64,000 bases of DNA from Sapria himalayana. Taxonomy: Eukaryota > Streptophyta > Magnoliopsida > Malpighiales > Rafflesiaceae. Under the pieces are notes generated by a model. That model saw only the letters and a program-made list of their open reading frames with translations, had not been told where the DNA came from and made no database searches. The stretch covers positions 45,595-109,594 of the forward strand of contig JAREIK010002972.1 of assembly GCA_029783825.1 (NCBI GenBank), read 5' to 3'. Below are positions 62,524 to 64,000 of this stretch, in pieces; the first letter of the stretch is position 1; every line of letters begins with the position of its first letter. The position numbers and the translations under genes are program-made.

Positions 62524-64000
62524 TCAGAATTATTTAAAAGAAAAGAATATAAAAAAAGATAAGAATTATAAGAAGAAGAATAATAATTACAAGAATAAAC
62601 AAAAAGAAGAATAAGATGAATACAAATATAAAAAGAATAAGAATAATAAGAAGAATAAGAAGAATAAGAAGAATAAGAAAATTAGAAGACTATTATAATA
62701 AGTAGAATAAAAAGATGAAATACTATGAAGAATAAAAAGAATAAGAAGAATTATAAAAATAAGGCGAATAAGTAGAATTAGAAGATAAGAAGACTAAGAA
62801 GAATAAGAAGAATAAGAAGAATAATAAGAATTAGAAGAATAATAAGAATTAGAAGAATTAGAAGAATAAGAAGAATAAGAAGAAAAGAAGAATAAAAAAA
62901 TAAGAAGAATAATAGGAATAAGAAAAATAATAATAATAATAATAATAATAAATGAATAAAAAGAAGAAGAATAATAAGAAGAATAATAAGAATAATATAA
63001 ATAATAAGAATAATATGAATAATAATAATAATAAGAATAATAAGAAACAATAAAAAGAAGAATAAATGTTATGTACATAAGAAAAATAAGAATAACAAGA
63101 ATAAAATGAAAAAGAAAAAATAAAAAATATCAAAAGAATAAGATAAATAAGAAGAATAAGAAAAATAATATGAATTTTAAAAAATTAGAAGAATAAAAAC
63201 AATAAGAAAAATCTGAAAATAAGAAGAATAAGAATAATAAGAAGAATACCAAGAATAATATGAATTATATATTTAAGAATATTAAGTAGAATTATAAGAA
63301 TTAGGAAGAATATGAAGAATAAAAAGATTAAAAAGAAAAGGAAGAATAAGAAAAATAAGATTAATAAGAAGAATAGATTAATAAGAAGAAAAGATTAAAA
63401 AGAAGAATAAAAAGAAAAGAAAATAAGTATAAAATAAGAATAAAAAGATAATAAGGGCTAAAAGAATAAGAAGAATATATAAGAATTAAGAATGAATAAT
63501 AAGAATAAAAAAGAATAGGAAGAATTAGAAGTATAAGAAGAATTATAATAAAACAAGGATAAGAAAAATATGAAGAATAAGAAGAATAAGATATTAAAAG
63601 AATATGAAGAATAAAAAAAATAAAAAGAATAAAAATAATAAAAAGAAAACAAGAATAAATAAAATAAGAAGAAAATAAAGAAGAAGAAGAAGAAGAATAA
63701 ATAATAATAATAATAATAAAATAATAATAATAATAATACAAATAATAAAAAATATACGAAGAATAAAAAGATAAAAGAATTAGATAATTCGAATCATAAA
63801 AAGAATAAGAAAATTAAGATGAATAAAAGAATACATTAAATAACAAGAATAACTGAAAAAGAAGAATTAGAAGAACAAGAAAAATAAGTAAATAATCAAC
63901 AATAAAGAATAAGAATAAAAAGAATAAATAAGAAGGAAAAGAATAAGAAGAATAAAGAAGACTAAGAAGAAAAAAAATAATAAGAAGAAAATAAGAAGAA
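58157..64000. repeat. AAG/AAT purine array, right part, with repeated paragraphs
   Basis: AAGAATAAGAAG-type array runs to the window edge. Recurrent marker blocks show higher-order organisation: CATAAGAAAAA..GAATAACAAGAA..ATGAAAAAG occurs near 60095, 61213 and 63068. Each is followed some 170-200 bp later by an AATAATATGA..TTAAGAA block and a GAATTATA(A)GAATTAG block. Embedded are (AAT)n near 59418, 61133, 62490 and 62930, and a block (62430-62490) of pure AAGAAG. The Phe/Leu/Ser open frames on the minus strand, up to 379 codons at 58435-59574, are artefacts. Confidence 0.93.
61133..61178. repeat. (AAT)n-(ATT)n palindrome inside the purine array
   Basis: About five AAT units pass directly into about nine ATT units, giving a self-complementary stretch of about 30 bp or more. 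It is the only clear place in the right array where the strand asymmetry reverses. Confidence 0.9.

Overview
This window looks like repeat-rich nuclear DNA from a flowering plant, probably a eudicot. Two things support that: L1-type LINEs with a DUF4283/zinc-knuckle ORF1 and a C-terminal RNase H, a combination known from plant L1 elements, and a CACTA (En/Spm) DNA transposon with TNP2-type and Transposase_24-type genes. I see no host gene, tRNA, rRNA or CRISPR array. Every protein-coding trace belongs to a transposable element, and all are pseudogenes with stops and frameshifts. I cannot name the species.

Layout: 1-2737 is a purine (GAA/GGA) tract. 3156-9627 is a complete but decayed LINE (copy 1) flanked by a 14-bp target-site duplication. 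9642-15554 is AT-rich spacer holding microsatellites, a foldback MITE-like element, a three-copy ~540-bp tandem repeat and a CT-rich tract. 15555-24533 is a CACTA transposon: a TNPD-like pseudogene, a TNPA/Transposase_24-like pseudogene, a ~1.2-kb tandem duplication with GC-rich 18-bp minisatellite blocks, and a subterminal-repeat 3' end closing in TTGTAGTG. 24534-31902 is a pyrimidine tract (TTC/CTC/CTT) interrupted by a minus-strand LINE 3' end at 30040-30590. At about 31902 the strand asymmetry flips, and 31903-64000 is an AAG/AAT purine array interrupted by three plus-strand LINEs: copy A (39757-44046, 5'-truncated), copy B (44347-50728) and copy C (51404-58156).

The main signal is the relation between LINEs and arrays. 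Four of five LINE copies sit inside purine/pyrimidine arrays, with array on both sides. In each, the LINE sense strand is the purine strand and the conserved 3' box plus a short A-run joins the array directly. Copies lie in both GAA/GGA-type and AAG/AAT-type arrays, and each has the same array type on both sides. That fits insertion into pre-existing arrays better than seeding of arrays by LINE tails. The arrays also carry higher-order duplications of roughly 1-4 kb. Everything here was read by eye; no alignment or database search was run.
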